The notes beneath the pieces were generated by a model. The model ran no database searches. It worked only from the letters and a program-made list of their open reading frames with translations, and was not told where the DNA came from. 64,000 nt of DNA from NCBI GenBank assembly GCA_964562685.1, contig CAZLUP010000016.1, positions 1 to 64,000 on the forward strand, in the 5' to 3' direction. Numbering within the stretch: position 1 is the first letter of the stretch; every line of letters begins with the position of its first letter. This document shows positions 33,183 to 42,878 of the stretch, in pieces. The translations under genes were made by a program, and so were the position numbers. This stretch comes from Stanieria sp964562685. GTDB taxonomy: Bacteria > Cyanobacteriota > Cyanobacteriia > Cyanobacteriales > Xenococcaceae.

Positions 33183-35237
33183 CTAATTATTTTTAAAGCA
33201 AAGAGGTAATGGTTTACCAATCCCATAACCCTGAGCGTAGTCAATACCTAGTTCTTGCAATTTAGTAAAAATCTGTTGATTTTCAACAAATTCAGCAATT
33301 GTTTTAATGTTCATAACATTACTAATTTTGCTTAAACATTCTACCGTAGCGCAATCGATTGGATCGTTGATAATATTTCTGACAAAACTGCCATCTATTT
33401 TCAAGTAATCTACTGGTAAATTCTTAAGATAAGCTAGAGAACTCATGCCACTACCAAAATCATCCAAAGCAAATAAACAGCCTAATTGCTTTAACTCGCG
33501 GATAAACTGAGCTACGATGTGAAGATTAGAAATAGCTACAGTTTCAGTAATTTCAAAACAGATATTTTGAGGTGCAATGGGATAGATTGCTAACTGTTGT
33601 TTTAAAAACTCAAAAAAGCGATCGCTATTTAAACTTGCTCCTGATAAATTGATTGTATACATGGTCGTAGAAATTTCTTCAGTAGCTTGCTTTTGACAAT
33701 GAGCGGAATAATTGAGAAAAAAGTTTTTAATGACCCAGCGATCAATTGCTGGCATCAAATCATAATTTTCCGCTGCGGGCATAAATACCATTGGGGAAAT
33801 TAAATTACCTTTTTCATCCAACAAACGTAATAAAATTTCGTAATGGTTAAGGTTTTTTTCTTTTAAAGAAACGATTTTCTGACTGTATAAAACAAATCGG
33901 TCTTCTTCTAGCGCACTAATTAAATGGGAAATCCATTGTTTCTCGTCTCTTTGTCGATTTAATTCTTCATCATCAGCACGATAAACCCTGATACAATTGC
34001 GTCCTCTTTGTTTAGCTGCATGACAAGCTGTATCCGCTAAACATAAAAGATGACTAAAATCACGACTACTTTCATCAATGGCTACTAGACCAATACTAGC
34101 TCCAATCGTAAAGGTTTTGTTTTGCCATTGAAAGCGAAATTCTTGAATTAGTTGTCTAATAGTATTGGCAATAATTTCTGCTTGTTCTAAAGAGGAGTTA
34201 GACAATAAAATACCAAACTCATCTCCACCAATCCGAGCCAAACTATCTTGAGGATTAACTTGTTGTTTTAAAATATTAGCGATCTGACATAAAATTCGAT
34301 CTCCCATGACATGACCGCACAGATCTTTAATTAAGCGAAATCGGTCTAGATCTAAATAACAAAAAACTGCTGGTTGTGCAATAGTCTGACACAGAGAGAT
34401 CGCTTCAATCACTTTTTGTTCTAACCCCTGAAGATTGTATAATCCTGTTAGTAAGTCATGAGTAGTTTGCCAAGCCAGTTGTTCGCTTAATTGCTGAGAT
34501 TGAGAATCATCACGAGCGATCGCATAAATTAACCCTAGTTGATTAGTTGAAGCAATTTGCCACTCTAGACATTTATAATAACCATCCTGACAAAGACAGC
34601 GATTTTTCCAGCGCGTAATGGCTTTACCTGTAACTAATTTGGCTAATTCTTCCAGAGTTTTAATTTGGTCTTGAGGATGGACTAAATTAAGAAAAGATTG
34701 TCCAATCAGTTCAGTTTGAGTATAACCAAGAATTTTGGTAATGGCAGGATTGATTTGCTTAAAATTGCCATCCATCCCAATAATGCACAATAAATCTGAA
34801 GCGAGATTAAAAAAAGTTTCGAGTTGTCTAACTTGAGTAATTAATTCTGTAACAATAATAATCCCACCAACTTCTCCAGAATCTTCATACCAAGGAGAAA
34901 TCTCCCATTTCAACCAATCAATTCTGCCATCACTATGTTCGATTAAATCTTCACTTCTTTGCTCTGTAGCACCAGCTAGACAACGTTGATAGATTTCTTG
35001 CCAATACTCAGAAACTTCAGGAAAAACTTCATAATGAGAACGACCAATCAGCTCATGTTGTTCGAGTCGATAATCTTGCAACCATTTTTCAGTAGCTGCT
35101 AAATAACACATTTGACGATCAAGGATTGCGATCGCAACTGGTGAATATTCGAGCAATAATTGAAACAATTTGATGGTAGTTAACTGTTGAGACAACCCTG
35201 ACTGCAACCAATTATTAATCTCATTTGTTTTCATCAT
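33183..35237 (-). CDS. cyclic-di-GMP signalling protein PAS-PAS-GGDEF-EAL
   Basis: 684 residues without membrane segments. Two PAS domains (about 25-135 and 140-255), a GGDEF domain (about 260-425) with an intact RIGGDEFGILL at about 334, and an EAL domain (about 435-680) with YEILLRL, NLSGASL, EITETV, DDFGSGMSSL, YLKIDGSFV and AEFVEN, i.e. the metal and catalytic residues. The protein could both make and degrade c-di-GMP, probably tuned by a ligand or redox signal at the PAS domains. No PAS cofactor residue could be assigned. Stands alone with long AT-rich flanks. Confidence 0.93.
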   Translation of the reverse strand: MMKTNEINNWLQSGLSQQLTTIKLFQLLLEYSPVAIAILDRQMCYLAATEKWLQDYRLEQHELIGRSHYEVFPEVSEYWQEIYQRCLAGATEQRSEDLIEHSDGRIDWLKWEISPWYEDSGEVGGIIIVTELITQVRQLETFFNLASDLLCIIGMDGNFKQINPAITKILGYTQTELIGQSFLNLVHPQDQIKTLEELAKLVTGKAITRWKNRCLCQDGYYKCLEWQIASTNQLGLIYAIARDDSQSQQLSEQLAWQTTHDLLTGLYNLQGLEQKVIEAISLCQTIAQPAVFCYLDLDRFRLIKDLCGHVMGDRILCQIANILKQQVNPQDSLARIGGDEFGILLSNSSLEQAEIIANTIRQLIQEFRFQWQNKTFTIGASIGLVAIDESSRDFSHLLCLADTACHAAKQRGRNCIRVYRADDEELNRQRDEKQWISHLISALEEDRFVLYSQKIVSLKEKNLNHYEILLRLLDEKGNLISPMVFMPAAENYDLMPAIDRWVIKNFFLNYSAHCQKQATEEISTTMYTINLSGASLNSDRFFEFLKQQLAIYPIAPQNICFEITETVAISNLHIVAQFIRELKQLGCLFALDDFGSGMSSLAYLKNLPVDYLKIDGSFVRNIINDPIDCATVECLSKISNVMNIKTIAEFVENQQIFTKLQELGIDYAQGYGIGKPLPLCFKNN

Positions 35238-35705
35238 CGAGCTTAACCTTATTGTTTTTATTACGGAAGCTAATCATCCCAAGCAGCAAAAAAACAGTAC
35301 ACTGATAACTTGAATTTTCTGTTTGGTAAAGGATTGTCCAGTCTGTGGACATCGTCAATTTAACTCAATCTGGATTTAGTTGACACAACTTATCCTCAAA
35401 TAATTTGATTAATATTTGTATTTTGATTTTATATTTATTTAAGTTTTTCTTAAGGTTTCTTCCTTTACAAATTTAATAATTTTGCCAGTTAATACAAACC
35501 GAAACTACACTTATTTATGTTATTTAAACTAAATTTTATTGTCAAAACTTGTCCTGAAAAATACTGTTTTTTAAGTAAAATAACTAAAACAATCTGAAAG
35601 TTCTATAAAAATCTTGTAAAGTTTTCAGTAAATTTAACTACAAAAAAAATAAGACCCAAGCAGAATAGCTGAGTCTTATTTAATTAAAGATGAAAGAACT
35701 GGGCT
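35238..35705. other. intergenic region between the GGDEF-EAL and RRM genes
   Basis: 468 AT-rich bases. They hold the promoter of the minus-strand GGDEF-EAL gene and, at 35642-35680, the terminator of the RRM gene. The motif TTTTTCTTAAGGTTTCTT near 35448 resembles one upstream of phoH (near 41735). No gene recognised. Confidence 0.5.
35642..35680 (-). terminator. terminator of the RNA-binding protein gene
   Basis: Minus strand: AATAAGACTCAGC TATTCT GCTTGGGTCTTATT followed by TTTTTTTG; a long stem with a T run 25 bases after the stop codon. Confidence 0.85.
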
Positions 35706-36014
35706 TTAATAATTGCGAGCGAAATTATTACTGCGACGATTACCACCAGAATAATTGCGGTCGTTATTGTTTTCTTTAGGACGAGCTTTATTAACTCGTA
35801 ATTCTCTGCCCATCCACTCTGCACCATCTAACGTTTCAATCGCCTGATCTTCTTCTGTCTCGCTTGACATTTCTACAAAGCCAAAACCACGCATCCGACC
35901 AGTTTCACGATCTAATGGTAAATAAACTCGTGTCACAGTCCCATATTCAGCAAAAATACTAGAGAGGTCTTCTTGAGTAACCTCATAAGGAATATTACCA
36001 ACATAAATTGACAT
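35706..36014 (-). CDS. RRM-type RNA-binding protein (Rbp family)
   Basis: 102 residues from the ATG at 36014, with GGAG eight bases upstream; a TTG five codons earlier is not needed. One RNA recognition motif: RNP2 IYVGNIPY at residues 3-10 and RNP1 RGFGFVEM near 42-49. The C-terminal tail is Asn/Arg/Gly-rich (NDRNYSGGNRRSNNF), as in the cold-inducible cyanobacterial Rbp proteins. The 5' untranslated region (36015-36292) has no obvious element. Cold or mRNA-targeting functions are known for relatives, not shown here. Confidence 0.92.
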   Translation of the reverse strand: MSIYVGNIPYEVTQEDLSSIFAEYGTVTRVYLPLDRETGRMRGFGFVEMSSETEEDQAIETLDGAEWMGRELRVNKARPKENNNDRNYSGGNRRSNNFARNY

Positions 36015-36292
36015 AGATTGTCTCCTCAATCAGAAGTATTTATCAGATTAATAGAGTTCGGAAACAACCTTGCCAATACCCATAGCAGAAAGCTCATAAC
36101 CAATTGAAACAAACGCTGTACCGAAAAAAACTCTTTTTCTAGTAGGTTAACACAGCTTGAGCTTACTAAAGAATGCAAAGATAGAGGACAATGTTAAAAA
36201 ATGCAAATTGATAACTTGTTCAACTTCAAAACTAGAGATGAGGATAAAAACCCTATTTTAAAAAATATTTAACTTAGATCAAGGGGAGGTCT

Positions 36293-37666
36293 ATGACAGC
36301 AAATGGAACCAAACACAACGAGTTACGGCAGCTTGTTCGCAGCCAATTAGAATTATTACTCAATCAAGGTAATTTAGAAGGAGCAAAAGCTTTATTAGTT
36401 CCGGTCAAACCTGTAGATATTGCTGAGGCGATTGAAGGTTTGCCTGAGTCGATGCAAGTAATTGCTTTTCGATTATTATCCAAAGCTGAAGCGATTGAAG
36501 TTTATGAATATTTAGATTCTGCTGTACAACAAGCTTTAATTCAAGAGTTTAAACGTCAGGAAGTACTAGATATTGTTGACAAAATGTCTCCTGATGACCG
36601 TGCGAGATTATTTGATGAACTTCCTGCCAAGGTAGTTCGTCGTCTTGTCGCCCAATTAAGTCCTGGGGAACGTCAAGCAACAGCTTTGTTACTCGGTTAT
36701 GAAGAGGATACCGCAGGGCGAATTATGACCCCTGAGTATATTTCTTTAAAGGAGAGTTTAACAGTTAGTGAAACTTTAGAGAGAATTCGTTCTTTAGCTA
36801 ATGCTTCGGAAGTTATTTATTATCTTTATGTTACAGATGCTTCACGTCATTTGACTGGAATTGTATCTCTGCGAGATTTAGTCATTGCTTCAACCGAAAA
36901 AACTCTAGGTGAAATTATGACTCGTGATGTGGTTTCGGTTCATACGGATACGGATCAAGAAGAAGTAGCTAGAACTATTCAAAGATACGACCTTTTAGCT
37001 GTTCCTGTGGTAGATCGAGAAGATCGCTTAGTGGGAGTAGTGACAGTTGATGATGTGATTGATATTTTGGAACAGGAAGCGACCGAAGATATTTATGCTT
37101 TGGGTGGGGTACAATCAGACCGAGATAATTATTTCCAGACCAATTTAATTACAGTTGCTCGTCGCAGAGTAGTTTGGTTATTTGTTTTATTAATTACGAA
37201 TACAGTTACAGGTACGATTATTCGTTCTCAAGAAGAACTGCTTCAACAGGTTGTCACTTTAGCAGCCTTTATTCCTTTATTGACTGGTACGGGTGGTAAT
37301 GTAGGGGCGCAGTCTTCTACGGTAGTAATTCGTGGTTTGAATACCGAAGAAATTACAGATTTAGGACCAGGCAAAGTGATCTTTCGAGAAGCTTTAGCAG
37401 GTATTTTACTCGGGGGAATTCTGGGAGTTGTAGCTACAGTTTGGGCTTATTGGTTACAGGGAAATTTCTTTGTTTCTCTAGCGGTGGGAATTAGTTTAGT
37501 TGCGATCGCTCTTCTCGCTTCGTTAGCAGGTTCAGCTTTACCTTTTTTATTTCGTTCTCTCAAGCTAGATCCCGCTTTGATGTCTGCTCCTTTTATTACT
37601 ACGGCTGTAGATGTTTTAGGCGTGCTAATTTATTTTAATATTGCCAGAGTAATTTTAGGTTTATAG
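36293..37666 (+). CDS. mgtE: magnesium transporter MgtE
   Basis: 457 residues. N-terminal helical MgtE-N domain (about 20-125; SPDDRARLFDELPAKVVRRL), a pair of CBS domains (about 138-262) that sense Mg2+, and a five-helix membrane domain with LLTGTGGNVGAQSSTVVIRG (near 338), the pore signature. Closes at high cytosolic Mg2+ in studied homologues. An AAGGGGAGG ribosome site precedes the ATG. Its last six bases overlap the end of the convergent Ap4A phosphorylase gene. Confidence 0.95.
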   Translation: MTANGTKHNELRQLVRSQLELLLNQGNLEGAKALLVPVKPVDIAEAIEGLPESMQVIAFRLLSKAEAIEVYEYLDSAVQQALIQEFKRQEVLDIVDKMSPDDRARLFDELPAKVVRRLVAQLSPGERQATALLLGYEEDTAGRIMTPEYISLKESLTVSETLERIRSLANASEVIYYLYVTDASRHLTGIVSLRDLVIASTEKTLGEIMTRDVVSVHTDTDQEEVARTIQRYDLLAVPVVDREDRLVGVVTVDDVIDILEQEATEDIYALGGVQSDRDNYFQTNLITVARRRVVWLFVLLITNTVTGTIIRSQEELLQQVVTLAAFIPLLTGTGGNVGAQSSTVVIRGLNTEEITDLGPGKVIFREALAGILLGGILGVVATVWAYWLQGNFFVSLAVGISLVAIALLASLAGSALPFLFRSLKLDPALMSAPFITTAVDVLGVLIYFNIARVILGL

Positions 37667-38578
37667 AGGATAAGCAACTTGCGTCAAGACTGTGAGCGGA
37701 GTTAATTCTTTTAACAGTTGCATTTGTTGGTAGTCTCGGACAAATAAAGAGCCAGCAAAACCTAGGGAATTAACGGCAATTGATTGAAAAGCTTCTTGCG
37801 ATCGCGGAATGAGTAATATCCATTGACGGGTTGCAAGTAAATTATAAGCACATGGTTGAAGGATTTGCTCGGGTTCTACCGTAAACCCAACGGTCTTAAG
37901 CAAGGTATAGTAAGATTCTAAGAGGATGTGGGCTGCTTCTGTAACAGAACAATGAGGCGCAATCTCTAATGAAGCGATCGCATGATGAAAGGGAAAATGG
38001 GGAATTGTCCCTATGGCACCATTGAAGACAGCACTAGCTAAGACTGGTTCTATCGGTAAATGAGAGTGATGGGGAATAAAGGGTAAAGGTACGAGTTGTA
38101 GATGTTTATGGGGTTGAGAAGCTCCCGCAACTTGACCACCATTATAAAAGGCTAAACCATCAATTTCTGTGAGACAAGTCCACAAGGCTACAAAATCTTG
38201 TAAATTAAGTAAATTTTCTTGGGCTTCAAAAGCACGAGTAACAACTAATAAATGATGAGCGACAACATTGAATTTATTTAATAAACAAAGATGAGTAGGA
38301 GAAAGATCGCAGACAAATAAATCTTGTTCATAAGGTAAAAAGGGATTAAAATTTTTGTTTGTTTTTTGTTTTTGTTTGGCTTGTTCTTTTCTCTTTAAAT
38401 TCGCTAAAGTACGAACTAAAAAATCAATCCCATGTTGTTTAATAAATTGATAATCGGTTTCAATCGACTGCAAAGCACCACAGTTACGAGCATACTCAGT
38501 CTGTTGAACTATTTTAGTCCATAAAGTTCCTGGTTCTAATAGCGGTTGTTCTGATGAGGTAATTATTTTTTCTGTCAT
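37661..38578 (-). CDS. ATP adenylyltransferase (Ap4A phosphorylase)
   Basis: 305 residues. HIT-like protein with the catalytic region GASQPHKHLQLVPLP (about 158-172; H-x-H-x-Q) and NVVAHHLLVVTR. This family phosphorolyses diadenosine tetraphosphate to ATP and ADP. Residues 65-85 contain a lysine-rich loop (KRKEQAKQKQKTNKNFNP). Family and fold are clear; the cyanobacterial members are closest to the yeast Apa1/Apa2 and cyanobacterial phosphorylases. Convergent with mgtE, 6 bp shared. Confidence 0.88.
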   Translation of the reverse strand: MTEKIITSSEQPLLEPGTLWTKIVQQTEYARNCGALQSIETDYQFIKQHGIDFLVRTLANLKRKEQAKQKQKTNKNFNPFLPYEQDLFVCDLSPTHLCLLNKFNVVAHHLLVVTRAFEAQENLLNLQDFVALWTCLTEIDGLAFYNGGQVAGASQPHKHLQLVPLPFIPHHSHLPIEPVLASAVFNGAIGTIPHFPFHHAIASLEIAPHCSVTEAAHILLESYYTLLKTVGFTVEPEQILQPCAYNLLATRQWILLIPRSQEAFQSIAVNSLGFAGSLFVRDYQQMQLLKELTPLTVLTQVAYPL

Positions 38579-38759
38579 TGATACTTGAGCGTAGTTTCCC
38601 AGAAAGTAAGCTTATTGTATCAAAATAACACCAAGTTCTACTCCATTTAGATTTTTATTGATTGCAATGTTGGTTGAAATTTGTGCAATTATTAATCTAA
38701 AAATTATGCTATTTTTATTATTTTTATAAAGCTGTATTTAAGCTATCTCAAAAATATAT

Positions 38760-39617
38760 TTAATTATTTAAATTGCTAAAAACAGCCAAAGTAATAAAAT
38801 TTATAAACAAAAAAATTAAGCCGTAAATTATTAATTTTATTTGCTGCTCTATTTTGGTTACGGATTGTTTTGTACTCAGCAATTGATGATTAATCAATAC
38901 TTGTTGTTTACTATATTGCTGAATTTCATTTTCAAAAATTTTTCGCTCCGATTGACTAGGTTGATATTGCCTAATAAAAACATCTAAGCCCGTCTGTACC
39001 TGCTGAGTTACTTTTTTTTGAAACGTTTTTAGTCCTGCTTCAAACTCAGTTTTGATTTGGTTGATTTGTCCTTCAATTTCCTCTAAAAGTTGATTACGAT
39101 TAAGTTCATTTTTAAAAATAATTTCTTGTTCTAAACTATTAAAATAGCTATTAAACTTTTCCTCCAAATCCATGAGTTGATTTGAAGTGCTTTCTTTATT
39201 ATTCATCAAATAAAAAATTAGTTTTTCAAATAAACCCGGACTAAGTTGAAAATAACCTCTTTGAACATATCGTATGGCTTCGACTATTTCTTCCCAAGAA
39301 TTACTTTTTAATAAATATCCACTTGCTCCTGTTTGTACCGCACGATTAATGCTATTTTCGTCGTCCTTACTGCTTAAAATCAAAACTTTGGTTTCTGGAA
39401 AACGCTGACGAATCAGCCGTGTCAGGGTAAATCCATCCATTTCGGGCATTTCTAAATCAACCAAAGCCAGATCTGGTTTGAGTTTTTCTACAGATTCAAT
39501 TCCTTTAAATCCATTATCAGCTTCACCAATTACTTCAAAATCAGATTCAGCTTCCAAAATATTCCGTACTGTTTCTCTAGAGAATTTTTGATCGTCTACT
39601 ATCAAAATACGAATCAT
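38760..39617 (-). CDS. membrane-anchored response regulator: REC, coiled coil, C-terminal membrane helix
   Basis: 285 residues. Residues 1-120 are a receiver domain with the acidic pair Asp8/Asp9, phospho-acceptor Asp54 in ALVDLEMPEMDG and Lys near 105 (GYLLKSNSW), resembling NarL-type receivers. Instead of a DNA-binding domain there is a Gln/Glu-rich coiled coil (about 140-245) and one hydrophobic helix near the C-terminus (LIIYGLIFLFINFITLAVF). The start is the ATG at 39617; an in-frame TTG is two codons earlier. An output by membrane-bound protein interaction is inferred. No kinase gene is adjacent. Confidence 0.85.
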   Translation of the reverse strand: MIRILIVDDQKFSRETVRNILEAESDFEVIGEADNGFKGIESVEKLKPDLALVDLEMPEMDGFTLTRLIRQRFPETKVLILSSKDDENSINRAVQTGASGYLLKSNSWEEIVEAIRYVQRGYFQLSPGLFEKLIFYLMNNKESTSNQLMDLEEKFNSYFNSLEQEIIFKNELNRNQLLEEIEGQINQIKTEFEAGLKTFQKKVTQQVQTGLDVFIRQYQPSQSERKIFENEIQQYSKQQVLINHQLLSTKQSVTKIEQQIKLIIYGLIFLFINFITLAVFSNLNN

Positions 39618-39943
39618 AAGCAAGTAAAAAAAATAAATTTATATTTTATGGCAAAATTTTTCAAAAATTGCTTCAATACTTCAGAGAATACACTGAAAAC
39701 AAGCTCTTATTCCTGCGTATTTTTGCGGAAAAACAATCAATGATATGGACTTAAATCGAAAATTGTACGGAAACTTTGTTAATTCTATAAAACTATAAAG
39801 ATAAAAAAATATTCAGAATAAGGCTATCAGTAAAAAGAGCAAAAACAATCTCAAATATCTTCCTGAAACGAAGCTTTTGCTACTAAAAAACTAGAAATCT
39901 CAGTTTTCAGTTTAAAAATTAAGATTATTTGGATAATTTTTCT
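39618..39943. other. intergenic region between the anchored regulator and the NYN gene
   Basis: 326 AT-rich bases with the promoter of the regulator gene presumably at the left. No hairpin with a T run and no RNA gene recognised. Confidence 0.5.
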
Positions 39944-41287
39944 TTATTTTCCTATTGAAGCGATCGCTACATGATAAACTTTATCGATCTTTTCTATTTT
40001 AAATACAGAACAAGATTGGAGAAAAGCAAGAAAAGAATTCTTCAATTTTAATTGTTTTAAAATTGTTGAAGTTGGTAGCCCGTATTGTTTTTTAAATTCG
40101 TCACTCAAACGTGAAATATGAATACAGCTTGATTGAGATTTTTGGAGTAATTCTTGCAAAATCTTGAGTAAAGCTTTCTCTAACCATTGAGGATTATGAA
40201 ATTCTGGTTTTTCTTGATTTTGTAAAATAATTTTGTAAGTTTTCCCCATTGTTTGTGTAGCAAATAACTGAGAAGACTGGATGAATTTCGTAAAACTTGG
40301 TTTTAATTTTAATCGTTTTACAATTTGACTGCCACTTTCTCCATATTTTTTTTTTAATTCGTTACTAACCATGGCGATACTAACTTCTTGCGCGGGAGTA
40401 AGACTTTGATGTTGTTGAATAATAGTAATAATTGCTTGTTCGAGTTGTTGCTGAGAAAGAATAGTTTGAGGTTGCTCTATTTGAACCAATTTATGCTCTT
40501 GCTCAAAGTTTAATTTTGAGTCAAATAAAAACTGTAAGGGATTTTTTTTTCGTTCTTGCCACAAAGCTGTTAAGTTAGACAATTTATCTTGCATTTCCGT
40601 AATTGTCGCATACTTCCAATTCATAATTTCTTCTAGAGATGTCATTAACTTTTCTAAAGAAGGGACGGAACTATTAAACTCAAATGAGTAAGAACTTACC
40701 GTATTAGTATGACGATGTTCAACTTGTAGACAATGATTTTCTCGATACACCCGATGGATAATTAAACCTCGATTTTGTAACTCGGTACAAAGATGAGTAA
40801 AAATTAGATCGTTAGAACAAATAAAAACTTCTTTTGTTTCAGGATATTGTAAAAAAATTGATGAACCGATCGCGATCATTTTGCCATCCGCACTATTAGA
40901 ACCTTCAGGAACATGAATTAATTGATAACCGCGGTCGTGAAGTTCTGAATCTCTTTTTGCCATACTAGAATTACGCCAGTTAGCAAAAGCAATTTTTACC
41001 TGTAATGGTAGTTCACTAATTTCTTGTAAAAACTTTTCTGTTGCTAAATCTAATCGAATATTTTCTGCATCAATTAATAAGATAGCAATGCCGATTTTTG
41101 CAGTGGAAGAAGGAAGAAGTTGAGTAGATTTTAAAATTTGAGAATTAATAGTTTTACAATAATCATGGTTTGATGCAGGGACTGGTAATAAAAACTGTCT
41201 CCCGCAGACTTTGCACAAATAACGCTGTTTACCTTTGATCCGACCATTTTTATGATATGAACTCGATTCACATCTAGGACACTTCAT
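39944..41287 (-). CDS. zinc-ribbon / NYN nuclease-like / double LOTUS (OST-HTH) protein
   Basis: 447 residues. Residues 1-33 are a zinc ribbon with Cys3, Cys6, Cys25 and Cys28 (KCPRCESSSYHKNGRIKGKQ, then RYLCKVCGRQF), almost the same as the InsA-type ribbon of IS1 transposases. Residues about 66-190 are a NYN (PIN-like) domain with LLIDAEN, then SADGKMIAIG and ICSNDLIFTHL supplying acidic residues. Two LOTUS/OST-HTH domains follow (about 275-345 and 360-440; VSNELKKKYGESGSQIVKRL and LSDEFKKQYGLPTSTILKQL). NYN plus LOTUS is the layout of RNA-directed nucleases; the ribbon adds a nucleic-acid-binding element. Target unknown. Confidence 0.87.
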   Translation of the reverse strand: MKCPRCESSSYHKNGRIKGKQRYLCKVCGRQFLLPVPASNHDYCKTINSQILKSTQLLPSSTAKIGIAILLIDAENIRLDLATEKFLQEISELPLQVKIAFANWRNSSMAKRDSELHDRGYQLIHVPEGSNSADGKMIAIGSSIFLQYPETKEVFICSNDLIFTHLCTELQNRGLIIHRVYRENHCLQVEHRHTNTVSSYSFEFNSSVPSLEKLMTSLEEIMNWKYATITEMQDKLSNLTALWQERKKNPLQFLFDSKLNFEQEHKLVQIEQPQTILSQQQLEQAIITIIQQHQSLTPAQEVSIAMVSNELKKKYGESGSQIVKRLKLKPSFTKFIQSSQLFATQTMGKTYKIILQNQEKPEFHNPQWLEKALLKILQELLQKSQSSCIHISRLSDEFKKQYGLPTSTILKQLKLKNSFLAFLQSCSVFKIEKIDKVYHVAIASIGK

Positions 41288-41907
41288 TTGCTACCACTAA
41301 CAACCCTGTTTTTCTCCATGATAAATCGAGATTTTGTTATACCAACTAGATAATTTTTCAATTGTTATCGTAGCTTGTCTGTAAAACTTTTTGATTACAG
41401 TGGTTGATAATTGATCGGACAAGCAATCAAGTCTTAAGAGTTAAAAAAATTGGTATTAGTTAAGATTTCTCTTTGTGGTTTTTTGTCAAGTATCCGCAAA
41501 AACGTAATTCGCTCTTATGTAAACTAAATTTTGAAGTTTAATTAAGGAAAAAATTCTTTGTTAGCCTTAATAGTCGACTAAATCATCTTTTGCTTGATGT
41601 AAAGAAAAGTTAAATTTTAAAAAAGCTTATAAAATACCCATTATACCTTTTCTTATTGAAACACGATTCTCAATAAGTAACCAGGGTCCAGAACACTGAT
41701 TAATTCGTGATTTATTGACAATTATTCTCGGATTTTTCTTAAGATTTTTTTAATCTTTACAATGAAAATTCCAATCAAATTTAGGGTTAACTACAAGTTT
41801 TATTTATTAATAAGTATCAAGATTCAATTTTAAAACTATTGTCTTTCTAACCAAGAAATTTTGTAACCTAGAAATTACACTGTTTAATTGGTAACTAAAA
41901 AACTGTA
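41288..41907. other. 620-base intergenic region before phoH
   Basis: Divergent region between the NYN gene and phoH. AT-rich; TTTTTCTTAAGATTTTTT near 41735 followed by AATCTTTACAAT could be a regulatory site and resembles a motif at 35448. No open frame with family similarity, no tRNA and no clear ncRNA fold recognised. Confidence 0.45.
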
Positions 41908-42864
41908 ATGACAGAAACTTCCCAAACTATTTCTTTACCCAACCATGAAAGTGCGATCGCTTTAGCTGGAAGCAAAGAAGAAAATTTGAAATTACTATCT
42001 CGGCATACAGGAGTACAAACCGTATTACGAGGACAGGACTTAATTTTGTTGGGAAGAGAAAAAGCCGTAGCACGTTGCGCTCAAATAGTGCAGTCTCTCA
42101 AACATCTTTGGGAAGAAGGAAAAACTATTTCAGAAGCCGATCTCATGACAGCTTTTCAGGCAGTAGATACAGGGCTTACAGAAGAATATCAAGAACTGCA
42201 AAGTAATATTCTGGCTCGTACTCGGAGAGGAGAATTAATTAGAGCAAAAACTTTCAAACAAAGACAATACGTCAAAGCAATCCAAAACCATGATATTACT
42301 TTTGGTATTGGACCAGCAGGGACAGGGAAAACTTTTTTAGCAGCAGTACTTGCCGTACAAGCCTTATTAAAAGACGAATGCGATCGCATTATTTTAACAC
42401 GTCCAGCCGTAGAAGCTGGAGAAAGATTAGGTTTTTTGCCTGGAGATTTACAACAAAAAGTTAATCCTTTTTTACGTCCTTTATACGACTCTTTATACGA
42501 ATTTATCGATCCAGAAAAAATTCCCGATTTAATGGAAAGAGGAAAAATTGAAGTTGCCCCTTTAGCTTATATGCGAGGACGTACTTTATCTAATGCTTTT
42601 GTCATTGTAGATGAGGCACAAAATACTACTCCTTCTCAGTTAAAAATGGTCTTAACTCGTTTAGGATTTGGCTCAAAAATGGTGGTAACAGGAGACATTA
42701 CCCAGACTGATTTACCTTCTCATCAAGATTCAGGTTTAATTGTCGCTAGTAAAATTCTTAAATTTGTCGAAGGAATTGCGTTTTGTTATCTTTCTCAAGC
42801 TGATGTAATTCGTCATCCTTTGGTACAAAAAATTGTCGCTGCTTATGAAAAGTTTGAGGCATAA
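41908..42864 (+). CDS. phoH: PhoH family ATPase
   Basis: 318 residues. Walker A GIGPAGTGKTF (about 131-141) and Walker B FVIVDEAQNTTPSQLKM (about 231) with GSKMVVTGDITQTDLPS, the standard PhoH-like pattern; an N-terminal KH-like region (about 20-85) precedes it. PhoH proteins bind RNA and hydrolyse ATP; the cellular job is unsettled, with links to RNA processing. Convergent with the DUF3086 gene, 14 bases apart. Confidence 0.93.
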   Translation: MTETSQTISLPNHESAIALAGSKEENLKLLSRHTGVQTVLRGQDLILLGREKAVARCAQIVQSLKHLWEEGKTISEADLMTAFQAVDTGLTEEYQELQSNILARTRRGELIRAKTFKQRQYVKAIQNHDITFGIGPAGTGKTFLAAVLAVQALLKDECDRIILTRPAVEAGERLGFLPGDLQQKVNPFLRPLYDSLYEFIDPEKIPDLMERGKIEVAPLAYMRGRTLSNAFVIVDEAQNTTPSQLKMVLTRLGFGSKMVVTGDITQTDLPSHQDSGLIVASKILKFVEGIAFCYLSQADVIRHPLVQKIVAAYEKFEA

Positions 42865-42878
42865 ACAAATCAATCAAT

